Shown piece after piece: positions 46,453 to 54,942 of a DNA stretch of 64,000 bases. Source of the stretch: Proteus columbae (GTDB lineage: Bacteria > Pseudomonadota > Gammaproteobacteria > Enterobacterales > Enterobacteriaceae); the NCBI RefSeq assembly GCF_002777965.1, contig NZ_NGVR01000023.1, positions 310,001-374,000 of the forward strand, given 5' to 3'. Position numbers and translations under genes: made by a program. Numbering within the stretch: position 1 is the first letter of the stretch; each line of letters begins with the position of its first letter. The notes under the pieces were generated by a model. The model was not told the DNA's origin and searched no databases. It worked only from the letters and a program-made list of their open reading frames with translations.

Positions 46453-47949
46453 ATGTCTTTATTCAAAAAGGGTATTATTGCCTTATCCGTTAATATTGCA
46501 TTAGTTTCTTCAGCTTTAGCCTGTACAACACTGTTAGCGGGAAGTGAAGCAACAAATGATGGTTCGTTGATTATTGCTCGCAGCGCAGATAGCGATGCAT
46601 TAAAAGCACAACATTTTGTTATTCATCCTGCTAAAACGAATCAAACGGGTATTTACAGTACCAAAGAACATAATGGTGCTAATAATTTTACGTATCCATT
46701 ACCTAAAAATTCATTACGCTATACCACTGTACCGAATTGGAAAACGCAACTCCATGGTGCAACAGGATTTAATGAACTGGGTGTGGGAGTCAGTGGTACT
46801 GAATCTATTTTTGCTTCACCTAAAGCACTCTCTTTTGATCCCTATGTTGAAGAGACAGGGATAACTGAAGATGATATTCCAGACGTCCTACTTTCTAGAG
46901 CTAAAACAGCTCGTGAAGCAGTGGAATTATTAGGGAGTATTATTGAAAAACAAGGCGCTGGTGAAGGATTTGGTGTTGCTGTTGTTGATAAAAATGAGCT
47001 TTGGTATTTAGAAACTGGAACAGGACATCATTGGATCGCACAAAAATTACCTAAAGATAAATACTTTGCGACAGGAAACCAAGGGCGATTACAACATTAT
47101 GATATTAACAGTGATGATGTTTTAGGCTCTAAAAATCTAGTGGAATTTGCTGTTGAGAAAGGGCTTTATAATCCAGAAAAAGAAGGGGCGTTTAATTTTT
47201 CAAAAGCTTATACTCGAGATGACGAGCGAGATCGTACTTATAACGATCCGCGAGTATGGGTTATTCAGCAACAATTTAATCCATCATTAAAACAAGCTGT
47301 GGACGATGGTCGTAATTTCGCGCCTTTATTAACGCCAGAGAAAAAAGTATCTGTTGAAGAGGCTAAAGCGATGTTACGTAATCACTTTGAAGGAACAGAG
47401 CACGACCCATATACTAATGGATTAAATGGTAAAGAACCATGGCGCCCAATTAGTGTATTTAGAACTTATGAAGCGCATGTTATGCAAGTCCGTCCAGAAC
47501 TTCCTCAAGAAATAGGTGAAGTGACCTATGTTGGTTTAGGCATGGCGGATTTAACTGCATTTGTTCCGTATTACAGTGGATTAAAAGCTTATCCGCAACA
47601 TTATGGAATAGGAAGCAATCAAGCAGACAGTAATTCTATTTACTGGAAATATCGTAAGTTACAAACATTAGTAATGACAGACTATCCAAAACTCGCACCA
47701 ATAGTGAAAAAAGCTTATCAAGAGTGGGAAGCAAAAACTGCATTAGAGCAAAAAGAAATGGAAGCTAAATATCTCACTATGGTGAAAACAGATAAAGCCG
47801 GTGCAGATAAAATGCTTAATGAATTTAATCTACGAGTTATGGCAGATGCTGAAAAATTAACTGAAAACTTAATGAACGAATTGTTTACAGTAAGAACAAA
47901 AGATATTCAGGACGATATTTTCTTTGCTAATAAGTCTAAGAAAGATTGA
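46453..47949 (+). CDS. Exported C69-family dipeptidase
   Basis: 498 residues. ATG 46453 follows GGGGAG and gives the signal peptide MSLFKKGIIALSVNIALVSS-ALA followed by CTTLLAGSEA. The Cys directly after the cut would be the N-terminal nucleophile of the C69/PepD Ntn-hydrolase fold, so export and activation may be one step. Family blocks are DGSLIIARSADSD, GVGVSGTESIFASPKAL, ARTAREAVELLGSIIE, EGFGVAVVDKNELWYLETGTGHHWIAQKLP and PWRPISVFRTYEAHVMQVRPELP. It probably degrades dipeptides in the periplasm. It could also be classed as a U34/C69 acyl-amino hydrolase. It is a single gene with its own terminator. Confidence 0.9.
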   Translation: MSLFKKGIIALSVNIALVSSALACTTLLAGSEATNDGSLIIARSADSDALKAQHFVIHPAKTNQTGIYSTKEHNGANNFTYPLPKNSLRYTTVPNWKTQLHGATGFNELGVGVSGTESIFASPKALSFDPYVEETGITEDDIPDVLLSRAKTAREAVELLGSIIEKQGAGEGFGVAVVDKNELWYLETGTGHHWIAQKLPKDKYFATGNQGRLQHYDINSDDVLGSKNLVEFAVEKGLYNPEKEGAFNFSKAYTRDDERDRTYNDPRVWVIQQQFNPSLKQAVDDGRNFAPLLTPEKKVSVEEAKAMLRNHFEGTEHDPYTNGLNGKEPWRPISVFRTYEAHVMQVRPELPQEIGEVTYVGLGMADLTAFVPYYSGLKAYPQHYGIGSNQADSNSIYWKYRKLQTLVMTDYPKLAPIVKKAYQEWEAKTALEQKEMEAKYLTMVKTDKAGADKMLNEFNLRVMADAEKLTENLMNELFTVRTKDIQDDIFFANKSKKD

Positions 47950-47984
47950 TAGAAGACAAGTATTTTAGGTATCTATTTTAATAG

Positions 47985-48016
47985 AAAGATCCCAGTTAAA
48001 TTGGGATCTTTTTTGT
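47985..48016 (+). terminator. Dipeptidase gene terminator
   Basis: AAAGATCCCA-GTTAAAT-TGGGATCTTT is followed by TTTTT, 36 bases past the stop. It could also serve the convergent AraC-type gene. Confidence 0.9.
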
Positions 48017-48028
48017 AGATGAAGCTCA

Positions 48029-48925
48029 TTAAAGAACAGGAATATAGTAGCTAATCTTTTGTACGTAATGATCACTTTGACTAAGTAATTTATCGTAACC
48101 TACTGACTCTTTTAATGTATATCGTTCAATGTCTGGGCCGGGTCTACGTAATAAATTCATTTTAGGAAGTACTTTGGTATAGACGGTATAAATAATGTCA
48201 TCATAGCCAGTTAATGAATCTAAGATTTCATTCATATGAAATGTAATGGCCAGATAGTTGCCACTCGGCAATTCTAGTTGTGACATGGCAGAAACATTTG
48301 ATGTTTTTGCTAAATTTTCTTTATCAACGGCAGTGCTATAGATATACATAGTATCTTCTAATGTACTTGCAGATGCTCGATGCATTGCATATAGCTCTGT
48401 GGGTATTGTATGTACATCTTTTAAAAATTTACGCCAAAATTCTTTTCTGAATTTTTTCTTGTCTGAATCCCATGTTGAAATAGGCTTATTATAATGATGC
48501 GACATACCAACTAATTTTTGAGATGGGAATGTAACTACCTCATATTTAGCGCTCAGTTCAACGGTTTCTAATGCAGGGAATATCAGTTCACTAATATCCC
48601 ACCCTGGTTTTTTTCTATATTCCGAAGGCGTAATATTAAATTGTTTTTTAAAGGCTCGGCAAAAAGTTTGTTGGGAATCAAAGCGATACTTTAATGAAAT
48701 ATCTAACAGGCTACAACGTGTTACTCTTAACGCGTAGGCGCCACAAGATAAACGGCGAGCGAGTATGTATTTTCCTAAAGATATTCCTGTATACGCTTTA
48801 AATAAGCGCTGAAAATGCCATTTTGTATAGCCTGATTTTTCAGCAACAATATCTAACGATAAACGTGAATCGAGGTTTTGCTCAATCCAAACGATGATAT
48901 CTTTAACAACATTCTCTTGTAGCAT
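48029..48925 (-). CDS. AraC-family regulator with GyrI-like effector domain (Rob-like)
   Basis: 298 residues. The N-terminal AraC DNA-binding domain (about 1-105) has two HTHs: LDIVAEKSGYTKWHFQRLFKAYTGISLGKYI and LLDISLKYRFDSQQTFCRAFKKQFNITPSEYRK. A C-terminal GyrI/Rob-like effector fold follows (about 120-295, KLVGMSHHYNKP and LPSGNYLAITFHM). The domain order is that of Rob, SoxS-MarA relatives that control stress and efflux genes. AGGAATATTC precedes ATG. The effector and targets are unknown. It is convergent with the dipeptidase gene. Confidence 0.88.
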   Translation of the reverse strand: MLQENVVKDIIVWIEQNLDSRLSLDIVAEKSGYTKWHFQRLFKAYTGISLGKYILARRLSCGAYALRVTRCSLLDISLKYRFDSQQTFCRAFKKQFNITPSEYRKKPGWDISELIFPALETVELSAKYEVVTFPSQKLVGMSHHYNKPISTWDSDKKKFRKEFWRKFLKDVHTIPTELYAMHRASASTLEDTMYIYSTAVDKENLAKTSNVSAMSQLELPSGNYLAITFHMNEILDSLTGYDDIIYTVYTKVLPKMNLLRRPGPDIERYTLKESVGYDKLLSQSDHYVQKISYYIPVL

Positions 48926-49297
48926 GAATATTCCTATTATTTTCTCTATCGATATATTTCAACAGGATCGACTTAATTTATTGAACTACAATAAATTTAT
49001 AGGTGTTAGGATAATAGCATATCGTATAATGATAGTTACATTGAATAAAGTAAAATAGGCGGGCAATAATGTAAAGTTATGTATTGCAATTTATTTGAAT
49101 TAAAATTGACTTTAATTAAAAAATTGTATTTTAACTAACTCATCAATGATTGATGATTTTTTATTAAAATTAATCTTAAATTAAAATATTAATATATATT
49201 TTAATAAAATGCGGAGATATCTTATTTCATCTTTAAAAGATAATGCCTAATCTAATTTTATTAGTAAAACCTTACTTGGTTATTTTAGGAGATGTAA
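48926..49297. other. Intergenic region between AraC-type and MliC-type genes
   Basis: 372 AT-rich bases with divergent promoters expected. Palindromes of pure A/T are present but no recognisable operator or gene. Confidence 0.45.
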
Positions 49298-49630
49298 ATG
49301 AACAAGTTGCTTTCTATTTCTGCTATTGCTTTAGTTTCTTCATTAATAACAGCTCCTGCTTTTGCAGCTAAAACGGATACTTATAACTGTGAAGGTCAAA
49401 AAATTAGAGTTTCTTTCCCTACTGAACAGCTAGCTGTTATGTACTACAGCGATGAAATTATTGTTTTAAAAGAAGCTATTGCGGCTAGTGGTGCTCGTTA
49501 TGTTGGTGAGAATTTCCAAATTTGGGGTAAAGGCAAAGGTGAATTTAATTTAGCAACGATTTCAGAAGATGATGCAGTTAATGGACGTGTTGCTGAAGAT
49601 AAAGGACGTACTTGTAAATTAGTAAAATAA
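49298..49630 (+). CDS. MliC/PliC-type periplasmic lysozyme inhibitor
   Basis: 110 residues. The signal peptide MNKLLSISAIALVSSLITAP ends at AFA. The mature domain has the MliC pattern YNCEGQKIRVSF, SGARYVGENFQIWGKGKGEFNL and a final Cys in GRTCKLVK that can pair with the first. The absence of a lipobox Cys suggests a soluble periplasmic PliC form rather than the lipoprotein MliC. It would inhibit c-type host lysozyme. GGAG precedes ATG by 6 bases, and a terminator follows. Confidence 0.85.
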   Translation: MNKLLSISAIALVSSLITAPAFAAKTDTYNCEGQKIRVSFPTEQLAVMYYSDEIIVLKEAIAASGARYVGENFQIWGKGKGEFNLATISEDDAVNGRVAEDKGRTCKLVK

Positions 49631-49650
49631 CGTAGACATCAGTCATAAAT

Positions 49651-49685
49651 AAAAAAGAGGACAATTTTATTGTCTTCTTTTTTAT
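49651..49685 (+). terminator. Terminator after the lysozyme inhibitor gene
   Basis: AAAAAAGAGGACAA / TTGTCTTCTTTTTT forms a stem with one mismatch and a T-rich end, 21 bases past the stop. Confidence 0.8.
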
Positions 49686-49839
49686 AAGAAAAAGATTAAG
49701 CAAATATAATAAAATTTGAAAATAAAAACGATTAGGATCGACAAAGTAATAACGCATTTTTTATCACACAAATAAGTTGGTCATAAAAAATAAATCAGTT
49801 ATAAAGATAGTCTTATTGTGATTTATAAATGGTTTTTTT

Positions 49840-50376
49840 ATGATTATTGAATACACATCTAAACATACTTTTCACTTATCTAAAATAGAAAAAGAGATAC
49901 TGTATTCCTTGTTAACCGAAAGCTTTGGTGATGATTTTTCATTAGACGATTTTCAACATGCATTAGGTGGCATGCATATTTTGGCTTACTATCAAGACAA
50001 GATGGTAGGGCATGTTGCTGTAGTCCAAAGAAATATGGCGATTAATAATAATCCTATTTCGGTGGGATATGTTGAGGCAATGGCTGTTTTAAAGGATTAT
50101 CGTCGACAAGGCGTGGGGAAAGAATTATTGATTCAAGCAAATGGTATTATTAAGTCTTGTTATCAACTTGGCCTACTCTCTGCTTCAGAAAAGGGCGTGC
50201 CACTCTATTCTCTGTTAGGTTGGCGTAAATGGGAAGGTAAACTCTTTGAATTAAACCAAGGTGTTTACAAACAAACAGAGGGAGATGATGAAGGAATTAT
50301 GGCATTGAGCATCATAAATGAAATAGATTTAACTTCGTCGTTATATTGTGATTTTCGCAATGGAGATCAATGGTAG
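49840..50376 (+). CDS. aac(2')-I: Aminoglycoside 2'-N-acetyltransferase, AAC(2')-I type
   Basis: 178 residues, the length of AAC(2')-Ia of Providencia stuartii, and collinear with it over the whole length as I recall it. Shared blocks are LGGMHILAYYQDKMVGHVAVVQR, NNPISVGYVEAMAV, the acetyl-CoA loop YRRQGVGKELL, KSCYQLGLLSASEKG and the end SLYCDFRNGDQW. It acetylates the 2' amino group of gentamicin-, tobramycin- and neomycin-type drugs, and in Providencia it also has a link to peptidoglycan O-acetylation. Base composition equals its surroundings and no mobile element is adjacent, which suggests an intrinsic chromosomal gene. The start ATG 49840 has only a weak ribosome binding site. Confidence 0.9.
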   Translation: MIIEYTSKHTFHLSKIEKEILYSLLTESFGDDFSLDDFQHALGGMHILAYYQDKMVGHVAVVQRNMAINNNPISVGYVEAMAVLKDYRRQGVGKELLIQANGIIKSCYQLGLLSASEKGVPLYSLLGWRKWEGKLFELNQGVYKQTEGDDEGIMALSIINEIDLTSSLYCDFRNGDQW

Positions 50377-50637
50377 CTCTCTTACCTATTACGGCTTATT
50401 CGGTTATACTAATAGAGCGTAGTATTAAATTTACTTATTTTTATTTTTAAAAAAACGAAAAATAAATCTCGGTTTATCCATTTATCTGCAACAAAACAAA
50501 ATTTATTGCGAGTTTATATGAAGTCTTACCCTTAGCTAGTCTCAACATTAATTTTTAAAAGCCAAACTTAAAAAAATACATTGCTATCTAAATTGGCAGG
50601 TAATGTGTTATCAAAAATTAATAAAAGACAAAATCTA

Positions 50638-51495
50638 ATGAAAATTAAAAACTCAAGAAAATATAATGTATCATTACCAGATAATAGGATTTTAACGTGG
50701 TATGAATCAGGCTCAGTACAAGGTAAGCCAGTGTTATTTTGTACTGGTGCAGGTATGAGTGGTTTATTAGGAGTAGACGTTAACATTTTAAATAAGCTTA
50801 ATATTCGATTGATCACACCCACTCGGCCAGGATTAGGCGATTCCACTTTTGATCCTCAAAAGTCGTTAAAATCTTTTTCTAAAGATATTTCATTTTTATT
50901 AGACCATCTTCGTATTAAAAGTATTAATGTAATGGGATTTTCACAAGGTGCTGTTTTTGCTATGGCTCTTTGTGTTTATTGTCATGTTGATAAACTACTT
51001 ATTGTCGCAGGACAAGATCAATTTGATTATCCTGATACACAAAATAAGCTAACAGATGATGTTGTTAATATGCAGTGTCAAGCTGTTGGATCACCCAATT
51101 CGTTAACCAGCTGGGTTAAGCAAAATATTACAGCCAAGTGGTTAATGGATTTTATTCTAAATAATAGTGCCGATGTTGATTTGGCTGTTTATAAATCAAA
51201 TGATTTTCTCCCAGTTTATCAAGAATGTATGACAGAAGCCTTTAAACAAGGCAATGACGGATATACGCAAGATTTGCTGATTGCTATGCAACCTTGGGGA
51301 TTTTCACCTGAAGAAATAAAGACGCCAACCACCTTATGGTATGGAATGAAAGATACCAGTACAGTTCATTCTCCAGACTTTGGAGATTTATTATTTCAAC
51401 GTTTTCCTAATACTGAGCGGCATTTATGGCCAGAAGAAGGTGGTTCACTTCTATGGACAAAAACAGAAGAAATTTTATTAGAATTCGCTGATTAA
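50638..51495 (+). CDS. Alpha/beta hydrolase
   Basis: 285 residues from ATG 50638; a TTG start at 50581 would add 19 residues. Neither has a good ribosome binding site. Visible marks are GKPVLFCTGAGMSG (oxyanion region), the nucleophile elbow GFSQGA, TLWYGMKDTSTVHSPDF with the acidic residue, and RHLWPEEGGSLLW where the catalytic His is usual. In this protein the His lies a few residues earlier than standard, and its role is unsure. The substrate is unknown. It stands alone, with a strong terminator 25 bases downstream. Confidence 0.82.
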   Translation: MKIKNSRKYNVSLPDNRILTWYESGSVQGKPVLFCTGAGMSGLLGVDVNILNKLNIRLITPTRPGLGDSTFDPQKSLKSFSKDISFLLDHLRIKSINVMGFSQGAVFAMALCVYCHVDKLLIVAGQDQFDYPDTQNKLTDDVVNMQCQAVGSPNSLTSWVKQNITAKWLMDFILNNSADVDLAVYKSNDFLPVYQECMTEAFKQGNDGYTQDLLIAMQPWGFSPEEIKTPTTLWYGMKDTSTVHSPDFGDLLFQRFPNTERHLWPEEGGSLLWTKTEEILLEFAD

Positions 51496-51520
51496 AATGA
51501 TGTAGTACATTAATGATAGA

Positions 51521-51563
51521 GTAGATACTGGTTATCTTAAAAAATAACAGTATCTACTTTTTT
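51521..51563 (+). terminator. Alpha/beta hydrolase gene terminator
   Basis: GTAGATACTG / CAGTATCTAC with an inner GTTAT/ATAAC pair is followed by TTTTTT. Confidence 0.88.
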
Positions 51564-51723
51564 ATTCATGTTCTTAAATTAAAATAATGAGATAGGTAAA
51601 ATAGATAATTATTTTTATCTTATAATTATTTTCTAATTTTGCGTGAGAAAAGTTTTTTTAAAATAAAGATGAAAATAATTTGCTATAAACCGAATTATAT
51701 GACTTAATAGCGCCACTGGTTTG

Positions 51724-51890
51724 GAAGTACAGACCTATTTATGTTAGTGCAGTTTTAAGTAGTTCACCGTTTAGCGTTATCCCTGATACCTCTTCGTTGC
51801 GAATTCCTTCAAATAGTGACCATAAGTAAAAATCCGAAATCAAACCGCAAACAATGCCTTATGGCAAAATAATTAATTAAAGGAAATCTT
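51724..51890 (+). promoter_or_regulatory. Cold-shock leader with cold-box-like motif
   Basis: The 167 bases before the cold-shock gene are GC-richer than their surroundings and start near GAAGTACAGA, close to the E. coli cold box (UGACGUACAGA). This fits the long structured 5' leader of cspA-type genes, which controls translation at low temperature. AAAGGA before the ATG is the ribosome binding site. Confidence 0.6.
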
Positions 51891-52103
51891 ATGTCTAATA
51901 CAATGACTGGTACAGTAAAATGGTTTAACGATGATAAAGGTTTTGGCTTTATCACTCCTAAAGACGGTAGCAAAGACGTATTCGTACACTTTTCAGCGAT
52001 CCAAAGCGATAGCTTCAAATCTCTGAAAGAAGGCCAAGAAGTTTCATTTTCTATCGAAAATGGCGCTAAAGGTCCAGCAGCAGCGAACGTAATCGCTCTG
52101 TAA
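51891..52103 (+). CDS. Cold-shock protein, CspA family
   Basis: 70 residues, the full single cold-shock domain. RNA-binding motifs RNP1 (KGFGFIT) and RNP2 (VFVHFSAI) are both intact, with the start [17 protein letters not shown] and the end [10 protein letters not shown]. It acts as a cytoplasmic RNA chaperone. The leader of about 167 bases suggests cold control. It is followed by a terminator and then, 465 bp on, by an LpxP-like gene that is cold-induced in E. coli. Confidence 0.96.
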   Translation: MSNTMTGTVKWFNDDKGFGFITPKDGSKDVFVHFSAIQSDSFKSLKEGQEVSFSIENGAKGPAAANVIAL

Positions 52104-52568
52104 TCTATTGAGCCGTTATTACTGTATATATTGCCTAATGCAATATTGATACAAGTAAGATCTAAAAACCTCACTTCGGTGGGGTTTTTTTATATCAATT
52201 TCTAGTATTATTTAAATTTGATGTGTATTTAATAAAGCGTATAAAAAATAGCATTATTAAAGTTATGTAAGTGTTTAATGTAAATTATTTGAATTTTTAG
52301 AAAGTTATTTACTTTAATACCTAATGATTTTTACAAAGAAATAAACTAGTAGATAAATAAATTCTTATAATGGCAAAGTAAAGGCATTAAGATATTGTCT
52401 TCTCAATCAAAAGAAAGAAAAAAATTTTATTAAAATAAAAATATATCAGATAAATCATAAAAAATAATTTAAGATAAAATTTAAATTAATATTTAATGAC
52501 TTATCTTAAAAAATTGCTGTCTAATTCAATGTGGCTTAAATGCTTTTTAGTTCCTAAAGGACAAACTT
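52104..52568. other. Intergenic region before lpxP
   Basis: 465 bases. Apart from the cold-shock gene terminator it holds only AT-rich sequence, which should include the lpxP promoter. No ORF is seen. Confidence 0.5.
52164..52193 (+). terminator. Cold-shock gene terminator
   Basis: AAAACCTCAC-TTCG-GTGGGGTTTT (one G-T pair) is followed by TTT, 60 bases past the stop. Confidence 0.9.
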
Positions 52569-53498
52569 GTGTACGCTAAAAATGTTTTTTCATTACATCT
52601 ATTACATCCAAAATATTTCTTAACTTGGTTTGGTGTCTTTATTCTTTTTTTATTAGTACAACTTCCTTATTCTTGGTTACTTTTTTTAGGTAAACATCTT
52701 GGGTTGTTATCTCGTTTCTTTGTGAAAAGAAGAGTCTCTATCATAAAGAAAAATTTAGAATTATGTTTCCCTAATAAAGATAAAAATGAAATTAACAAGC
52801 TTGTTATGGATAATTTATCGTCACTAGGTGTCGCATTATTTGAAACGGGCATGGCGTGGTTTTGGAGTGATCGCCGATTAAAAAATCTCTTTGAAGTACA
52901 AGGGATCTCTAATTTTACTGATGCAAATGATAAAAAAGCTGGAATTCTATTAATTGGTATACATTCTATGTCACTAGAGCTGGGAGGGCGCATTATGGGG
53001 CTTTGTTTTCCTGTGAATGCAATGTATAGACCACATAATAATAAAGCGATGGAATTTATCCAAACTAAAGCAAGATGCCGTTCAGATAAGGGCATGATAG
53101 ATAGACGTAACTTAAAGTTTATGGTTATGGAGTTAAAAAAAGGGAAAGCAATTTGGTTTGCTCCTGACCAAGATTTTGGTTTAAAAGGTACAACATTTTC
53201 TCCATTCTTTTCTGTTGAAAAAACATCAACCTCAAAAGGAGTTGCTATATTAGCAAAATTATCAGGGGCACCTTCTTTAACTGTTACTTTGGTCAGAAAT
53301 GAAAATCAAAAAGGCAAAAAATACAGCTTAATCATTGGTAAAGAACTGATTAATTATCCTTCTGAAGATATTCAAAATGACACAGATAGAATGAATAAGT
53401 TGATTGAAACAGAAATTATGCGAGCACCAGATCAATATTTATGGGCTCACCGTCGTTTTAAAACTCGACCAGCAGGTGAAGCCAGTTTTTATAATTGA
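52569..53498 (+). CDS. lpxP: Lipid A acyltransferase, LpxP-like
   Basis: 309 residues with a GTG start after AAAGGA. The family adds secondary acyl chains to Kdo2-lipid IVA at the inner membrane. Blocks match LpxP: LHPKYFLTWFGVFILFLLVQLPYSW, KRRVSIIKKNLELCFPNKD, AWFWSDRRL, the catalytic HSMSLELGG (HX4E), NAMYRPHNNKAMEFIQTKAR, FAPDQDFGLKGTTFSPFF and RAPDQYLWAHRRFKTRP. LpxP in E. coli uses palmitoleoyl-ACP at low temperature. LpxL is the close alternative. It is convergent with a RyhB-type RNA. Confidence 0.88.
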   Translation: MYAKNVFSLHLLHPKYFLTWFGVFILFLLVQLPYSWLLFLGKHLGLLSRFFVKRRVSIIKKNLELCFPNKDKNEINKLVMDNLSSLGVALFETGMAWFWSDRRLKNLFEVQGISNFTDANDKKAGILLIGIHSMSLELGGRIMGLCFPVNAMYRPHNNKAMEFIQTKARCRSDKGMIDRRNLKFMVMELKKGKAIWFAPDQDFGLKGTTFSPFFSVEKTSTSKGVAILAKLSGAPSLTVTLVRNENQKGKKYSLIIGKELINYPSEDIQNDTDRMNKLIETEIMRAPDQYLWAHRRFKTRPAGEASFYN

Positions 53499-53515
53499 TT
53501 ATTAATATATTATAT

Positions 53516-53615
53516 AAAAAAAGACCAACACATTATGTGTTGGTTACAGTAAATACTGGAAGCAATGTGAGCAATGTCGTTGTGAAAAACCAAGTAAAAT
53601 ACTCAACTATTCACA
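53516..53615 (-). ncRNA. ryhB: RyhB-type iron-regulated small RNA (copy A)
   Basis: On the minus strand the core at 53580-53558 contains ACATTGCTCACATTGCTTC followed by CAGTATT, the mRNA-pairing core of E. coli RyhB. The transcript is predicted at about 100 nt. It starts near 53615, 7 bases after a -10 TATCTT, and ends at the hairpin ACCAACACA-TAA-TGTGTTGGT followed by seven T residues (53522-53516). In E. coli the RNA blocks translation and speeds decay of iron-using enzyme mRNAs with Hfq. A second copy is at 58231-58329. The start is inferred from promoter geometry. Confidence 0.88.
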
Positions 53616-53619
53616 ATGT

Positions 53620-53650
53620 AAAAGATAATCATTATCACTTGTGTAGTCAA
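53620..53650 (-). promoter_or_regulatory. Promoter and Fur box of RyhB copy A
   Basis: Minus strand: -35 TTGACT (53650-53645), a 17-base spacer, -10 TATCTT (53627-53622). The spacer and -10 are covered by GATAATGATTATC, the Fur box core, so iron-loaded Fur would block RNA polymerase directly. Confidence 0.85.
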
Positions 53651-53697
53651 CCCTAAGATTTGTATGGATTTAGAAGATAAAGATAGAGTACAAAATA

Positions 53698-53753
53698 AAG
53701 ATAAGAAGATAAGAAGATAAGAAGATAAGAAGATAAGAAGATAAGAAGATAAG
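53698..53753. repeat. Seven perfect tandem copies of an 8-bp unit
   Basis: AAGATAAG is repeated exactly seven times over 56 bp, 48 bp upstream of the RyhB copy A -35 box. It lies in no gene. Such perfect octamer arrays change length by strand slippage. Confidence 0.95.
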
Positions 53754-53962
53754 AAATTTTATAAATAAGTTAAAATAGAGTAAGCAGATATAGAAATAAG
53801 CTATATCTGCCTAATATATTATAACCATAATAGAAAATACCATTTATATAGTAATAAATTCTAATTCTTGGAAAATATATACTCGTTATTTAATAATAAA
53901 TATTACTTCTATTTGATAGAGATTAATGTTTATTAAAAATATAGGGTTTTTAATTTGCTATA

Positions 53963-54274
53963 TTAATTGTATACGATATCCATTATTCCTACATTTTCTT
54001 TTATCCAATTTATGCTCATTGAACCTTTATTTTCACCTAATTGAGCATTAAACATTTTATTTGGTTCGATTTTATGTAAAGTTTCTTCCATTTCAGTTCC
54101 ATTCCAACAATTTGCTTTAAAAGTATTTCCTACTGAATCGGTCATACAATTTCCTTCTACAATTGAACCTGTGAACGTAATTGTTCCTGAACCGATTACT
54201 TTATTATTATTTGCCATAGTTGGAGATGATAATAAAAGTGCTAAACAAGTTCCGATAATAAAATTCTTTTTCAT
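53963..54274 (-). CDS. Small exported fimbrial-like protein
   Basis: 103 residues. ATG 54274 follows GAGGAATATAAA; codons upstream to 54397 are not used. The signal peptide MKKNFIIGTCLALLLSSPTMA is followed by NNNKVIGSGTITFTGSIVEGNC, the typical N-terminal donor strand and first strand of type 1 pilins, and it ends in MDIVYN like a pilin last strand. Two further Cys residues are present. It is much shorter than pilins (about 160 residues) and lacks chaperone or usher neighbours. It may be a minimal pilin relative or an orphan. Expression is plausible. Confidence 0.62.
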   Translation of the reverse strand: MKKNFIIGTCLALLLSSPTMANNNKVIGSGTITFTGSIVEGNCMTDSVGNTFKANCWNGTEMEETLHKIEPNKMFNAQLGENKGSMSINWIKENVGIMDIVYN

Positions 54275-54942
54275 TTTATATTCCTCAAATATTCTTTCTT
54301 TGGTTAATTTTTTTGATTTATTTTTCTGTGTACGATGAATAAATATTTTTTCGTACCGAGTTGATGGAAGGAATATTAGAGGAAAAAAATATATCAATCT
54401 GTAAAAAATCTTGATGGTTAATGACAGGTAGATAAAGATTTGTGAATGAATTTATGACTTCTTTAGTACTGAATTATTAATTTAAATGGACTATTTTTTG
54501 TTTAATTGCTTGAAATTAAACAATTAAATTTATTTTTGATTATTTTTGATTATTTTTGTTAATAAGTTAACTTTTTTTATTATTAGTTAAATTGCTTAGT
54601 TTTTTAGTGATACATTTTGTCGTTAAAATTGAAAACTTATAAAATGAGTAATTTCAGAGTTCAAAAAAATTTGTCAAAGTATTACAAATAAATAATTATT
54701 AAGAATAAAAATTCATCTTTATTTGATGATTTTTAGATTGATAAGATAGAGACTGACATTGAAGAAAACCAAATTACAGACAAGGTACTTTATATCTATA
54801 CATGAAATCTGAAAAGTTATGAATGCCTGCAAAATAAGAACACTAAAATAATTTACAAGCATTGGATATAGAGTAATGAGCGAGTGGAATAATAAAAAGG
54901 CCATAATATGGAATGGCAAATTTAATAATACATTTTACATGA
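54275..54942. other. 668-base AT-rich region without a gene
   Basis: It contains three tandem copies of TATTTTTGAT (54531-54560, last copy imperfect). A 66-codon minus-strand frame at 54719-54919 has no ribosome binding site and no family marks, and is not called. Only the upstream part just beyond 54274 is likely promoter. Confidence 0.5.

Noticed and set aside
46254-46466. 70-codon minus-strand frame before the dipeptidase gene
   Set aside because: It overlaps the dipeptidase start region, lacks a ribosome binding site, and its Ile/Asn/Lys-rich content reflects AT-rich DNA.
54531-54560. Three tandem copies of TATTTTTGAT
   Set aside because: Short, imperfect and pure AT-rich; no promoter or gene nearby that it would influence, so not raised as a finding.
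54719-54919. 66-codon minus-strand frame in the 668-base gap
   Set aside because: No ribosome binding site, no family marks, and hydrophobic low-complexity content typical of AT-rich non-coding DNA.
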